Shown: one piece after another, positions 31,079-42,187 of the stretch
Layout: the number at the start of each line of letters is the position of its first letter
Numbering within the stretch: the first letter of the stretch is position 1
From: Rhynchopus sp. YZ270_cl-10
Taxonomy: Eukaryota; Euglenozoa; Diplonemea; Diplonemida; Diplonemidae
Direction: 5' to 3'
NCBI GenBank assembly: GCA_964035575.1
Contig: OZ037841.1
Coordinates: 1-64,000 of the forward strand
DNA: 64,000 bases
Position numbers and translations under genes: made by a program
The notes under the pieces: generated by a model
Databases searched by the model: none
Seen by the model: the letters and a program-made list of their open reading frames with translations, nothing else
What the model was told of the DNA's origin: nothing

Positions 31079-31403
31079 TTTTTTTGCAAAAAGTAAAGTA
31101 CCCAGACCACTGTTATGTGAGTTTTGAATAGTTGTGATAAATTGCTAGAAATTGTATTGTAGAAAATATAAAATGGTGGGTGGGAGAAAGTTTTGCGTTT
31201 TCAAGAAGGAAAATAAAAAAGTCTCACAACTAAGTTTTCAAAAAAAAATAATTAAAAAATGATCTTGAAAATTTTGACAAAATTAAAACCAATCTGCATG
31301 TGCATATAAAAAAGGGGAACCCATATTTTTGCGCAGGAAGAAGTAATTTGCACATTCTCTGCGATAAGAAATACCCCCAAACGAAAAAAAAATAAATTAT
31401 TCT

Positions 31404-31968
31404 CTAATGATGTGCTTTATTGTGCTGGAAAAGAGCACCTTTGTGTTGAAATTCCCTTCCCCTCCAAGTACTAGAGCATTCGTGAGCATAACACGTCTTT
31501 TCCATTTTTTCGTCTTCTGCTGCTTCGCGCTTTCTCTTTCTGTCTAGCTCCTGTTGAGTTTCAGTTGTTGAAAGTGATACTTGAAAAGTTGATACATACC
31601 TTTTTCATGTCCTGACACAGAAGGAACACTTCGTTCAGCTGTTTCTTGAGATCTGAGACAGTCTGTTTCACCTCTTTCAGCTCTTCAGTCACTGAGGAAA
31701 AGCTTTCTGCAGAAACAGGAATTTCCAATGCTGCGGCCTGTTCTGACGGAAGCACAGATTCCTTCTGAGTTTGCTCCTCTGTTTTAACGCCTTGCTCCTG
31801 TACCTTCGTTAGTACTGTCTCCTTCTTCTGGGAGCACACTGGAATTGGTGGCAATTCCTCACTCTCATGAGGAGCTTGATCCTGCACATTGAACACCGGC
31901 AACATGCTTGGTGCATCTTTCTTCTGCACAAAGGGCACTGGCTTCCGCTTAATCTTCATGGTGTTCAT
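31404..31968 (-). CDS. Two-exon coiled-coil and atypical zinc-finger protein (B2 copy)
   Basis: Exon 1 is 31968-31600 and exon 2 is 31550-31404, with a 49-nt phase-0 intron. The sequence matches the 16893-17457 copy. It is divergent from nothing I can name: basic N-terminus, coiled-coil-like segment at the exon 1 end, then a basic stretch and an irregular C2H2-like finger at the C-terminus (171 residues). In this complete unit it is the first gene after the 5' end, about 210 bp inside the boundary, and ends about 325 bp before the transposase ATG. Confidence 0.75.
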
Positions 31969-32179
31969 AGTTTTTTGAGAAATAGTTCACCTGTTTTTGG
32001 TGTGTGAGTACACAAATGCTATGAAAAGAGAAATGAGGGGTGAGCCAAGTTCAATTCATTTTTCTATTCAATTTTTTCGGCTTTCACATTTGTAAAAATG
32101 CAAAACCTTCATACAATAAAAAAAAAATTCTGTTCACAACCACACCAGCCTCCTACATTTTAGCGAGCTTTCTTCTAGT

Positions 32180-32227
32180 GCGGGTTTGCGGGTTTGCGGG
32201 TTTGCGGGTTTGCGGGTTTGCGGGTTT
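32180..32227 (+). repeat. GCGGGTTT octamer array 6 (6 units)
   Basis: Joins the 5' end of B2 to the 3' terminus of B3. Exactly the same length as array 3, within a 3.86-kb block shared with 15406-19261. Confidence 0.97.
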
Positions 32228-34483
32228 CTAGTTATTACGGAATAGAGGGCTTGCTTTTGGCATCTCATCTTTCATGGCGGTTTGCTACTTCCGAGTGATT
32301 CTGATATGATACTCCAGTAGTATGGGGCCCAGAAACGACAGCCCCGACCGGGGGCCTCAGTCCCCAGGATCTGGGAATATCTAAAATGTGTGCGGCATTT
32401 CACGGCTATTTTTGTGAGTAAAATTGCGATATTTTGTGTTTCTGAGGTACTGGGTGTATATGTTATAAAAATTTCAAAAAACGAGATAACCATGAAATAT
32501 GGCCAGTATCCCCATAAAATGAGGCTATTGCGACCCTGGAGGCCCACTTTTGACACTTAGGGCCAAATTTAGGTGTGTAAGAGTATCGGCTTGAAAATAT
32601 TTTTTTTCGTGATTTTTGGGGTCATTTTCTGGCTGGGAAAATTGGGCCACATATAACTACAACTGCTCAAAAGGTCAAATCAGTGGCTTTAAATGACTCA
32701 TTGGGCATTTTTATGACCTGGACATGGGGGTCAGATTCCATTTTTAACATGATTAAAATTGGTCACAAGACCCTGAGAGAAAACCCAAGGTCAAATTGAC
32801 CTTGAGTACCAGGTCAAATTTGTGTGGAAAAATTTTTCAGTACCTAATTTCTGATGCTCAAAAGTACAAAATTCCTTCGGGAATGGCTTCATAGGACATT
32901 TCCATAACCTGGACATGGGGGTCAGACTCCACTTTTGACCACCTAAAATTTGGTCATACACATGTATGAGACCCAAAAACCAGGATTTGACCAAAAAAAA
33001 TTTTCCCACCAATTTTTGCCTACAAAAAATCGAAAAAAAAAAATTTTGATTTTGGCTCTCCGGAGTCTGTGCGTGCAGTGATGGGGTCAATTTGCGCTGA
33101 GAAATGGGTATTTTTGACCTAAAATGCATGTATCAGTTTTTACATGTTTTTTGGTTTTTGTGTAAGTTCCTGTAGGACAGTTGGGTTGATTGGTAAGTAA
33201 TTTACAACTGGAAAACTAGGTGGATCGATTCTTTTGTGCGTTTTTACTACAGAAATATTCTGTTTTCCCTTTTTTTCTTTTTTTGATCTTTATTTTTGTG
33301 GCATGACAATACTCTCACCGGCCAAAGTGAGCGCCTTCTTCAAGGTGTAGTCTTTCTTTTGTTTAAGCTATGTTTTAACCTATTTCCTTATTTTTTTCAA
33401 TCCAAGACAAAAATACTTCTTCATCACAAGAGATTACCTCCGGCTGGGAAGAAAAAAACAACAAAACTGCTGATGAAACCGGTAACCTGAAACCGGTCAA
33501 AAAGTATCTGACAATTTCCAAACTAATTGATTTTTTTTAAACTAAACAAACTCCACAAAAACAGTTTGATTTATCCATCACAAGATATAGTCAAAACTCC
33601 AATTAATAACTTATGATAACCTTTTTTTCTTTTTTTATGCAATCAACAAAATCCCAAAAATACAACAATATAAAAAAAGCAACACACAAAATATTCACAA
33701 TTTTTAAATAATTTGAAAGTCAGAAAAAATCTTTGATGGAAATGTTGGAGACAATAGGGCTTTTTTGTGTGCTTTCAATATATTTCCATCAGTTCCCGTA
33801 CCAATGTTAAAATGGTCAGGATAAAAAGTTTGCACTAACAGCAGTCTATTTTGTGGTGGTATTTTTTCGAGAATCTCTTCAGGAGAAAGATCCTTTGGCA
33901 AAAAATGAAAACAAGAGTAGCCATCATTTTCAAATGTTCTAGAAGTTACAACAGTGATGAGAACATGATGCATAACTGACATTAATGCTATCTCAGTGTC
34001 CTGTGCATATTTGTCAGCTGCCCTAAGCTGAACACGGCTGAGTATGATATCAAAGCTTCTGTTGTTTTATGATAGTGGTTAGTATGAAGTCAAGCAGTTA
34101 CAAGAAGTACATACGTATTTTTGTCTCCACTTATGAGGGGATGCTCCCTGAACAGAATCTCATTTTCTTCTAAGAATGCTCCAAAGGTTCTACGAAGACT
34201 GAACCCATCATCTACTTTCCCAGTGAGAAGCTGCTGCACTGCATGATAGAAACAAGTTCCATCACCTCGAACATTTATTAGTTGCAGATCACATATCGAC
34301 AGAACATCCTGCAGATTGTAATATCCATCATTTTTCTGATAATCTTTTACTGTATCAGTCATGTCAGCAGCATGTATCAATAATTCGCGGCGTAGCAACG
34401 TGCCTCAAAACTACATCCTCCCTCATTTTTTCGACTTTTCCGTGTCATTTCAGGTTTTCTATGAATGAATAGGCACATCATTT
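32228..34483 (-). mobile_element. Helitron unit B3, OTU-only, 5' end truncated
   Basis: Same arrangement as B1: family-B 3' end, OTU exons, then the A0-type 5' sequence. The 5' sequence stops at 34483, about 100 bp short of the expected octamer junction, where a GC-rich reverse-transcriptase fragment begins. The B chain ends here. Confidence 0.8.
33704..34398 (-). CDS. Stand-alone OTU-family cysteine protease (B3)
   Basis: Exon 1 is 34398-34115 and exon 2 is 34058-33704, with a 56-nt phase-2 intron. The product looks identical to that of B1, with catalytic motif RGDGTCFYHAVQQLLTG and PDHFNIGTG. Preservation of an intact OTU frame in both transposase-free units is notable, although recent duplication alone could explain it. 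Confidence 0.72.
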
Positions 34484-34920
34484 CACGCACCGGACACGGA
34501 CAGAGCGAGGGGGCAAGGACCAGGAGCGACGTTTGACGAGCACCTGGGGGAAGGACTTGGAGGCTTGGAAGGCTGGCCAGTATGTCGCCCTGTGGGAGCA
34601 AACGGTAGAGGAGCGGAAGCCAAGGCCCTCTGGGTGGTCGGATGAAGACACTGACGAAGGGAGACGGAAGCGCACCATAGCCAAAGCGAGAGCAGGACTC
34701 CCGAGCCAGGCCATGTCATGCGCTACCAGCGACGGCCTCGCCCCACAGACACCGGCGACGCTGGAAAAGCTTCAGACGAAGCACCCAGCCGCAGCTGATG
34801 CCAAGGCCCTGGAGCAGGCGGATTGGCCACAGCCTCAGGAGGTCCCACCGGTGACAGTGGTGGAGGTGATGAAGGCCCTGCGGAGCATGCCGAAGTCATC
34901 GGCGGCGGGTCCCTCGAACG
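34484..34920 (+). mobile_element. Fossil fragment of a reverse-transcriptase element
   Basis: GC-rich (clearly above its neighbours), with sharp edges against B3 on the left and AT-rich repeat DNA on the right. Its main reading frame contains ALRSMPKSSAAGPSNGL preceded by a Pro-rich segment. This pattern resembles the start of the reverse-transcriptase domain in retrotransposon polyproteins (usually x-G-S-A-x-G-P-S/D-G-L). Only this short piece is present. Class (LINE-like or other retroelement) cannot be decided. Confidence 0.5.
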
Positions 34921-35790
34921 GACTAATACCTAATATGACCCTGGGTATAGCGTACCGTCTCAGAAACACCCCAAAATCAGTGTTTTTGAAGGGTTGTCAC
35001 AGCTAAAATCGATGAAAAAGTGTCAAAATCACTTTCCCGTGACCCAATAGCGTGAAATATGACCCATGTGGGCCCCCAGGACCTATAACACCCCCAATCG
35101 GTCGATTCCATGCACATTTCACACCCCCAGATACATGCGCCCATAGGGTGACACACCCCAAAATCATGATTTTTTCATGATTTTTGGCCGGATGCACTGA
35201 CCAGCAGGGCCATACCGTCTACCGGGGCAACCATATTTTTGAAAAATCGGCCTTGCATAGGGCCCAGTATGTCCCACAGGGTATATTGCCCCAGTATCAG
35301 GTCCCCGCACAAGCCAAACCAATATTTTAAAATCGATTTTTTTGAAAAAAATATTTTTCAAAAAAAATCGTGATTTTTGGGATTTTGGTGATTCTTACAG
35401 TTTTGCACACCCTGAAAATCGATTTTTTCGGCTCCGCCGGTGAAATATCGACATAATTTAGGTATGTTATGTGCATAATATACCCATTAGAGCCCATTCA
35501 AGTCACATTCCGACCATTTTTCGTGAAAAAATGCAACTTTTTGTCACCGTGACCCCCAAAAATGACGATTTTTTGGTCGATTTTTTCGGCCAAAAATTTC
35601 GTACCACAGGGCCATACCATATACTGGGATTATCAACTTTTTGAAAATACGGCCTGGTATTCGGGTGTATATGTCCCGTGGGGCCCATAGTAACCTTACT
35701 GGGTCATGCCCAAAGCCAATCTTAATAGTAAAATTCGATTTTCTGTGAAAAATATTTTCACCAAAAAATCGACTTTTTTCAAAATATTTC
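34921..35790. repeat. AT-rich non-coding DNA with a diverged about 410-bp duplication
   Basis: No gene. The phrase beginning CCATACCGTCTACCGGGG near 35210 returns in diverged form near 35620 (CCATACCATATACTGGGA), each followed by a GGCC...GGGCCC stretch. The region leads directly into the 172-bp satellite and may be its diverged edge. Confidence 0.5.
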
Positions 35791-37260
35791 TCAGGTAGAC
35801 ATTATGCGATGCTCGGATCTGACCGTACGACCCCGCAATTGACTCAGATGCGCTCAAATACCCCATATACCCAAGAAAAATGCATTTTAGAGTGAAAAGA
35901 AGGTTCGTACATAGGTCATATGTCTGTGTACAGGTATATTTGCCTGTAACCCCAATGTTTGAGCACCAGCTAAGTTGTAGAGAGGGCCTGATACTCGGAA
36001 TTGACCGTGCGACCCCGGAATTGACTCAGATTGGCCCAAAAACCCTATAGTCCCAAGATTTCTTCATTTTCGTGCATATTTGAGGTATTTAGATAAGGTT
36101 ATATGCATGTTGCACCAAAATACAGGTGTTTGTTGCACCTGTAAAATTTGAGACATTGTGTGATGCTCTAATCCGATCGTACGACCCCGCAATTGACTCA
36201 AAAATGCCCAAAAACCCCATATACCCAAGGTTTTTGCATTTTAGAGCATATATGAGCCATTTAGATATGATTATTAGCCATTTTACCCAAAATACAGGTG
36301 TTTGTTGCATAGCTAAAATTTGATAGACATTGTCTGATGCTCGGAACTGACCGTACGACCCCGCAATTGACTCAGATGTGCCCAAAAACCCTATATACCG
36401 AAGATTTATTCATTTTCGTGCGTATTTGAGACATTCAGATATGGTTATATGCATTTTACACCAAAATACATGTGATGGTTGCATATTTGAAATTCTAGAC
36501 ATTGTGTGATACTCGGATCTGATCGTCCGACCCCGCAATTGACTCAAAAATGCCCAAAAACCCCATATTCCCAGGATTTTTGCATTTTAGAGCATTTTTA
36601 AGCTACTTACATGTGGTTATTAGCCATTTTACCCAAAATAGACATGTTTGTTGCATAGTTGAAATTCTAGGTATTGTGTGATGCTCGGATCTGACCGTGC
36701 GACCCCGCAATTGACTCAGATGTGCCCAAAAAACCCATATACCCAAGATTTTTACATTTTCGTGCAAATTTAAGGTATTCAGATATGGTTATATACATTT
36801 TACACCAAAATACAGGTATTCGTTACACAGGTAAAATTCTAGACATTATGTTATGCTCAGATCTGATCGTACGACCACGCAATGAACTCAGATGTGCCCA
36901 AAAACCCCATATACCCAAGATTTTTGCGTTTTAGAGCACATTTTAATTGCTTAGATAGGGTATAAAGGCATTTTGCCCATAATTTTGCGACATTTTACCG
37001 ATTAGGATACTTCTCAAATCGTCCGACCCCGCAATGGATTCAGAATGGCCCAAAAACCCTATATTCCCAAGATTTTTGCACTTTTAAGGGTTTCTGACAT
37101 CCTTAGAGACATTTTCAGGTATTTTGATAAACGGACATTTTGTCTATTAGGATATGTGTGATGCTCAGATTGATTCATCTGACCTCATAATGGATTCAGG
37201 AGCCCCTAAATATGCCATTTTCCCAAAAATTTCTCACTTTTGACAATTTTGAAGATTCTC
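35790..37260. repeat. 172-bp satellite, about nine diverged copies
   Basis: The phrase GACCCCGCAATTGACTCAGA recurs with a spacing mostly of 172-174 bp: 35831, 36013, 36185, 36359, 36531, 36703, 36875, 37027, 37193. Each is followed by CCCAAAAACCCCATATACCC. The first spacing is 182 and the last two are 152 and 166, so the array decays to the right. Unit length is close to nucleosome-repeat length, as in many centromeric or heterochromatic satellites. Confidence 0.85.
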
Positions 37261-37321
37261 AGAAAGAGTGAGGAGACAAAAAAATGAGAAAAATCTGAAA
37301 AAGTCAAAATATAATATCTGT

Positions 37322-37380
37322 CTCAGGTGTTGAACCCGGGACCGAAAGAATATCGGACCACGGTACAACACACTAGGATT
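37322..37380 (-). other. tRNA-like fragment with B-box-like sequence
   Basis: On the minus strand CGGTCCCGGGTTCAACACC resembles a tRNA T-arm/B box (GGTTCRANNCC). Upstream of it, CCGA-TATTCTT-TCGG forms a possible 7-base anticodon loop. The acceptor and T stems do not pair well, so this is not a functional tRNA; a SINE head or chance match are the options. Confidence 0.25.
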
Positions 37381-38013
37381 TGGTGACGGGCTAAAAAACC
37401 TGTCGTTCTTGTGTGACACTTCCATGGAAACGTGATGAGGACCACACTTTTTTTACAGGTGGTTTTTTTTGTAAGCACCTCACGCACTGGGCAGGCGGTC
37501 AGCTATTCGCTTCCCGCGGGGCGTTCGCATCACAAAAAAACCTCACTCATGCCTTCATGAACTGGCTTTTCAGGTGAAAAGTGCCCTGTTAAAAAGTGGT
37601 GTTTTTGTGGTACATGACAGATGGTCAAAAGAGTGATCTGACCATATTCCCCAGGTATAACTGGTACTCAAAAAGTTCATTAACGAAGGAATCTTGCACT
37701 TTTGACCATCACATATTACATGTGTTTTTTCAGGTTTTTCAATGCACTTTCCTGTACTGGGAAGCATGCCACAAGTGTCATGTTTTACAAGGTAAAAATG
37801 ACCAAAAAAGCTGATTTTTGGCCGAATGCCACATGTCATTTGGCAGTCCAATTTCTGAACACGACTGAAAAAAAATTTTTTTTTGGGCCTCAATACCCCC
37901 AAACAACACGTTAAGCCCAAAAAATTCACTTTTGGATGAGCAACTATTTATTTAAAAAAATCGATTTTTTGGTCAAATCCCCCTGGTGGTGAGGGGGTGT
38001 GTGTGTGTGTGTT
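37375..38013 (+). repeat. Diverged Helitron 3'-region remnant, copy 1 of tandem pair
   Basis: About 640 bp repeated at 39214-39870. Its reverse complement contains CAAAAGTGCAAGATTCCTTC and later a GGTCA...TTTTGACC stem, in the same order and spacing as the 349-bp repeat of the Helitron units. It is therefore an older, inverted relative of that region and not an LTR. No protein-coding gene. Confidence 0.6.
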
Positions 38014-39213
38014 TGATAACTAGTAGGGGTAATTCTTGCTCAGAATATGGCCCCAATGTGTGTGTGTGTGTGGGTGTGTGTGGGTGTGCTGTGTGTGGGT
38101 GTGTAGTAGTTTTAGGGGTTCATTTTTTTTTAGGGGTTCATTTTTTTTTACACAAAAAACTATGTTAAGACGAAATCCTACCGATGTGCCTACATGGGGC
38201 GTCCCCCGTTAGTAGTGCGCCAGATGAGGGGCATGAAGCGAAAAGCGGCTAAAGGTGCAGGCCTGTGTTGCAGCACAGGTCTGGAGAGTTGAGGCAACTC
38301 GCCTGCTGAGCGTGAGAGGAATCAAGGCAGAGGTTCGCTGTCCAAGTAAAACCTACCCTGGTCATCCTCTGCCTGTTTTGTTTTCTGTCGTGATTGTTTG
38401 TGTTTGTGGGCGGGATCAGATGGGTGGAGGGTGTTTGCTTTTTGTTTAGCTTGGAGAAGGGCCACTCTCGCACACTCCTTGTTATCTATCATCTAGTTTC
38501 ATTTTTTCATGCATCCCCAAAGTATGTAGACAGAGAGTCAAGACCACCTTGGCCAAAAGGGTTTTTTCACCACACTTTTCTTTTGCTTCCATTCGTGGAA
38601 GCGTTTGCTTTTCTTCTGTTCCTGGCCTGACGTGTGTTCAACAGGTGTGCTATTTTTACCAAGTGGAATCCATTTTTCTTTTTCCAGGTGAGGCACTAAA
38701 ACAAGACATCCTGCAGACAACGAAACAATGGGCACGTGTGTTTTTTATTCTCCCTTCCCTTCTTTTAAGTAAGGAGGATTAGGTCTTCTTTTTTTCCTTT
38801 TTTTGCCCCATAAGTGTGACGCCTGTGTATTCAAATTGATTAAAAAGAATAAAAAACAAACACACGATGCAGTTTCTTGTTTTGTTTAGGAGGAAGTGGC
38901 CACTTACTTTACTTTACCGCCCACCTTTTATACTAAAACTTGAAACACCGACCTTTTTTGGTCATCATTTTTTCATTTCCTTTTTCCTTTTCCATTTTCC
39001 TGTTCATTTTATTGTCTTTATTGTTTACTCCATTCTTCCTTTTTCCTTTCTTCTATTCTCACATACAAAAAAAGACCAAGTACATAAAAGAGAAAAAAAA
39101 AAAAACAACAAACTTTGGGAGGTGTGAAAGAAATTTTTGATGTGTGTTCTGTACATTTGAACTTAGCTAGGGCTAGAGGAAGAAGCTAAAGTCAGACAGA
39201 CAGAAGGAGAAAC
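38014..39213. other. Non-coding spacer of the inverted remnant, with GT runs
   Basis: Contains GT-rich microsatellite (about 38058-38105), a GC-richer stretch with two adjacent perfect stem-loops (see 38259), then pyrimidine-rich AT-rich sequence to 39213. Many short open frames occur but none shows a recognisable domain or a match to a second copy, so I call no gene. Confidence 0.5.
38259..38300 (+). ncRNA. Possible structured RNA segment (two adjacent hairpins)
   Basis: AGGCCTGTG-TTGCAG-CACAGGTCT forms a 9-bp stem with one G-U pair (38259-38282). GAGTT-GAGGC-AACTC forms a perfect 5-bp stem immediately after (38286-38300). The surrounding 38190-38340 is GC-richer than its neighbours. No family recognised; it could equally be a DNA hairpin of a transposon end. 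Confidence 0.25.
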
Positions 39214-39870
39214 AGTAGGATTTGGTGACGGGCTAAAAAACCTGTCGTTCTTGTGTGACACTTCCATGGAAACGTGATGAGGACCTCACCTTTTTTTACA
39301 GGTGGTTTTTTTTGTAAGGACCTCACACACTGGGCAGGCGGTCAGCTATTCGCTTCCCGCGGGGCGTTCGTGTGCGCGCTTCGCGCGCCCGCTCACGGTA
39401 ACGTGTACAAAAAAACCTCACTCGTGCCTTCATGAACTGGCCTGTAAAGTGGCCTGTAAAAAGTGGTGTTTTTGTGGTAAACGCCAGATGGTCAAAAGAG
39501 TGATCTGACCATATTCCCCAGGTATAACTGGTACTCAAAAGGTTCATTAACGAAGGAATCTTGCACTTTTGACCATCACATATTAGATGTGTTTTTTCAG
39601 GTTTTTCAATGCACTTTCCTGTACTGGGAAGCATGCCACAAGTGTCATGTTTTACAAGGTAAAAATGACCAAAAAAGCTGATTTTTGGCCGAATGCCACA
39701 TGTCATTTGGCAGTCCAATTTCTGAACACGACTGAAAAAAAATTTTTGTTTGGGCCTCATACCCCCAAACAACACGTTAAGCCCAAAAAATTCACTTTTG
39801 GATGAGCAACTATTTATTTAAAAAAATCGATTTTTTGGTCAAATCCCCCTGGTGGTGAGGGGGTGTGTGT
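39214..39870 (+). repeat. Diverged Helitron 3'-region remnant, copy 2 of tandem pair
   Basis: Second copy of 37375-38013, starting at the same phrase (TAGGATTTGGTGACGGGC) 1,839 bp downstream and high in identity. It differs by an extra GC-rich insert containing the hairpin GCGCGC-TTC-GCGCGC at about 39372. It ends in a GT microsatellite that runs to about 39925. Confidence 0.65.
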
Positions 39871-40018
39871 GTGTGTGTGTGTGGGTGTGTGTGGGTGTGC
39901 TGTGTGTGGGTGTGTAGTGTGTGTGGTGTGGGTGGCGCACATCTCTATAGTAAAGACTAAAAAACTAAGGTTTTTTAGGACTTAAATGACCTTCCAGAAC
40001 TCTTCCCAATGCGTACCA

Positions 40019-40404
40019 AGCTAAGGAGCTAAGGAGCTAAGGAGCTAAGGAGCTAAGGAGCTAAGGAGCTAAGGAGCTAAGGAGCTAAGGAGCTAAGGAG
40101 CTAAGGAGCTAAGGAGCTAAGGAGCTAAGGAGCTAAGGAGCTAAGGAGCTAAGGAGCTAAGGAGCTAAGGAGCTAAGGAGCTAAGGAGCTAAGGAGCTAA
40201 GGAGCTAAGGAGCTAAGGAGCTAAGGAGCTAAGGAGCTAAGGAGCTAAGGAGCTAAGGAGCTAAGGAGCTAAGGAGCTAAGGAGCTAAGGAGCTAAGGAG
40301 CTAAGGAGCTAAGGAGCTAAGGAGCTAAGGAGCTAAGGAGCTAAGGAGCTAAGGAGCTAAGGAGCTAAGGAGCTAAGGAGCTAAGGAGCTAAGGAGCTAA
40401 GGAG
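40019..40404. repeat. (GGAGCTAA)n octamer array, about 48 units
   Basis: Perfect 8-bp tandem array. Its right end abuts unit C at a position about 100 bp inside the expected Helitron 3' terminus, so it has replaced that end and the GCGGGTTT junction. A different octamer in the same structural position as the GCGGGTTT arrays. Confidence 0.98.
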
Positions 40405-42187
40405 GGGCCCAAAAACGACGTAATGTACTGGGTTTGGATGTTAGCATTTTCTGAAGATACCTAAAATGGGTGCGGCATTTCACGGCTATTTTTGTGAAGG
40501 AATTGACGATATTTTGTGGTTCTAAGGTGTGTGTATTGTATGTGACGACAATTTCAAAATGTGACATAAGTATGAAATATGGCCAGTATGCCCATAAAAT
40601 GAGGCCATTGCAACCCTGGAGGACCACATTGGACATATTGGGCCAAATTTAGGTGTGTAAGTGTATCGGCTTTAAAATATTTTTTTTCGTGATTTTTGGG
40701 GTCATTTTTTGGCTGGGAAAATTGGGCCACATTTAACCACAACTACTCAAAACATCAAATCTGTGGCTTTAATGGACTGATTGGGCGTTTTTATGACCTG
40801 GACATGGGGGTCAGATACCATTTTAGACATGTTAAAAATTGGTCAGAAGACCCTGAGAGAAGAACCAAGGTCAAATTGACCTTGAGTACTGGGTCAAATT
40901 TGTGTGGGAAAAATGCCCAGTACATAATTGTTGATGCGCAAAAGTACAAAATTCCTTCAGCAATGGCTTCATATGACATTTCCATAACCTGGACATGGGG
41001 GTCAGACTCCACTTTTGACCACCTAAAATTTGGTCATACACATGTATGAGACCCCAAAAACCAGGATTTTGACCAAAAAAATTTTCCCAGCAATTTTTGC
41101 CTACAAAAAATCGAAAAAAAAATTTTTTGATTTTGGCTCTCCGGAGTCTGTGCGTGCTGTGGTGGGGTCAATTTGCGCTGAGAAATGGGTATTTTTGACC
41201 TAAAATGCATGGATCAGTTTTTTCATGATTTTTGGTGTTTTTGGTGTTTTGTGTGGGTTTTTTGGTCAGTACATAGTGTGCAGTGATCAAAAGTGCAAAG
41301 TTCCTTCGTCAATGGCTTCACAGGAAATTTTTATGACCGGGACATGGGGGTCAGACTCCACTTTTGACCACCTAAAATTTGGTCATACACACGTGTGAGA
41401 CCGCAAAAACCAGGATTTTGACCAAAAAAATTTTCCCAGGTACATAATCTGTGCACTGATCAAGATTACAAAATTCATTTGTATGGATGAATTGAATATC
41501 AGGTATGTGTAGGTTTCTGTGTGGGAAGTGGTGGTGATGAGGATAGGAAAAAAGAAACAGTAAAAGTGCGTGAGCTATTCAGTCATTTTGTGTGTTTTTT
41601 CTTTTTCTTTTTCTTTTTCCTTTTCTCATTTTTGATCTTTTTATTTTTATGGCATGACAATACTCTCACCCGCCAAAGTGAGCGCCTTCTTCAAGGTGTA
41701 GTCTTTTTTTAAAGCTATGTTTTAACCTCTTCCGCAAACCCGAAAACCCGCAAACCCTATATTTCCTTATTTTTTTTAATCCAAGACAAAAATATTTTCT
41801 TCATCACAAGAGAGTATCTCCGGCTGGGAAGAAAAAAACAACAAAAACTGCTGATCAAACCGGTCAAAAAGTCTCTGTAAAAATAAAAACTGCTACAATT
41901 TCCAAACTAATTGATTTTTTTTAAAACTAAACGAACTCCACAAAAACAGTTTAAAAAAACAGTGAAACAGAAACAAAAATAAAATCCTTTTTTTTAGATG
42001 GGCTAAGCTTACCCAGTTTTTTTTTTCTCATATTTTTTTTCAATCCAATGAACATGTTCAAACAAATATTTCTTCATCACAAGAGATTTAATCTGATTCT
42101 CTCCGGCTGGGAAGAAAAAAAAAATAAAAATAAAAATAAAAGTCTTTTACAGTAATTTACTGTAAAGAAAAAAGGGAAAAAATTTTT

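Larger units (their letters stand above)
21888..32179 (-). mobile_element. Autonomous-type Helitron2/Helentron unit B2
   Basis: A 10.3-kb unit with both ends: 3' terminus CCGTAATAACTAG at 21888 and 5' end ACTAGAAGAAAGC at 32179 (minus-strand readings). In transcriptional order it holds the coiled-coil/finger gene, the zinc-finger-Rep-helicase exon, three OTU-side exons, and a 3' region with two copies of the 349-bp repeat. The only coding defect I find is a 7-bp tandem duplication at 29840-29853. An OTU domain plus Cys/His fingers is characteristic of the Helitron2/Helentron branch. Confidence 0.88.

Noticed and set aside
34533-35006. Host gene at the GC-rich island
   Set aside because: The frame runs from a retroelement-like fragment into unrelated AT-rich repeat DNA at 34921; there is no sign of a complete host protein.
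37375-39870. LTR retrotransposon with 640-bp direct repeats
   Set aside because: No retroelement coding sequence lies between the repeats, and the repeats match the non-coding 3' region of the Helitrons.
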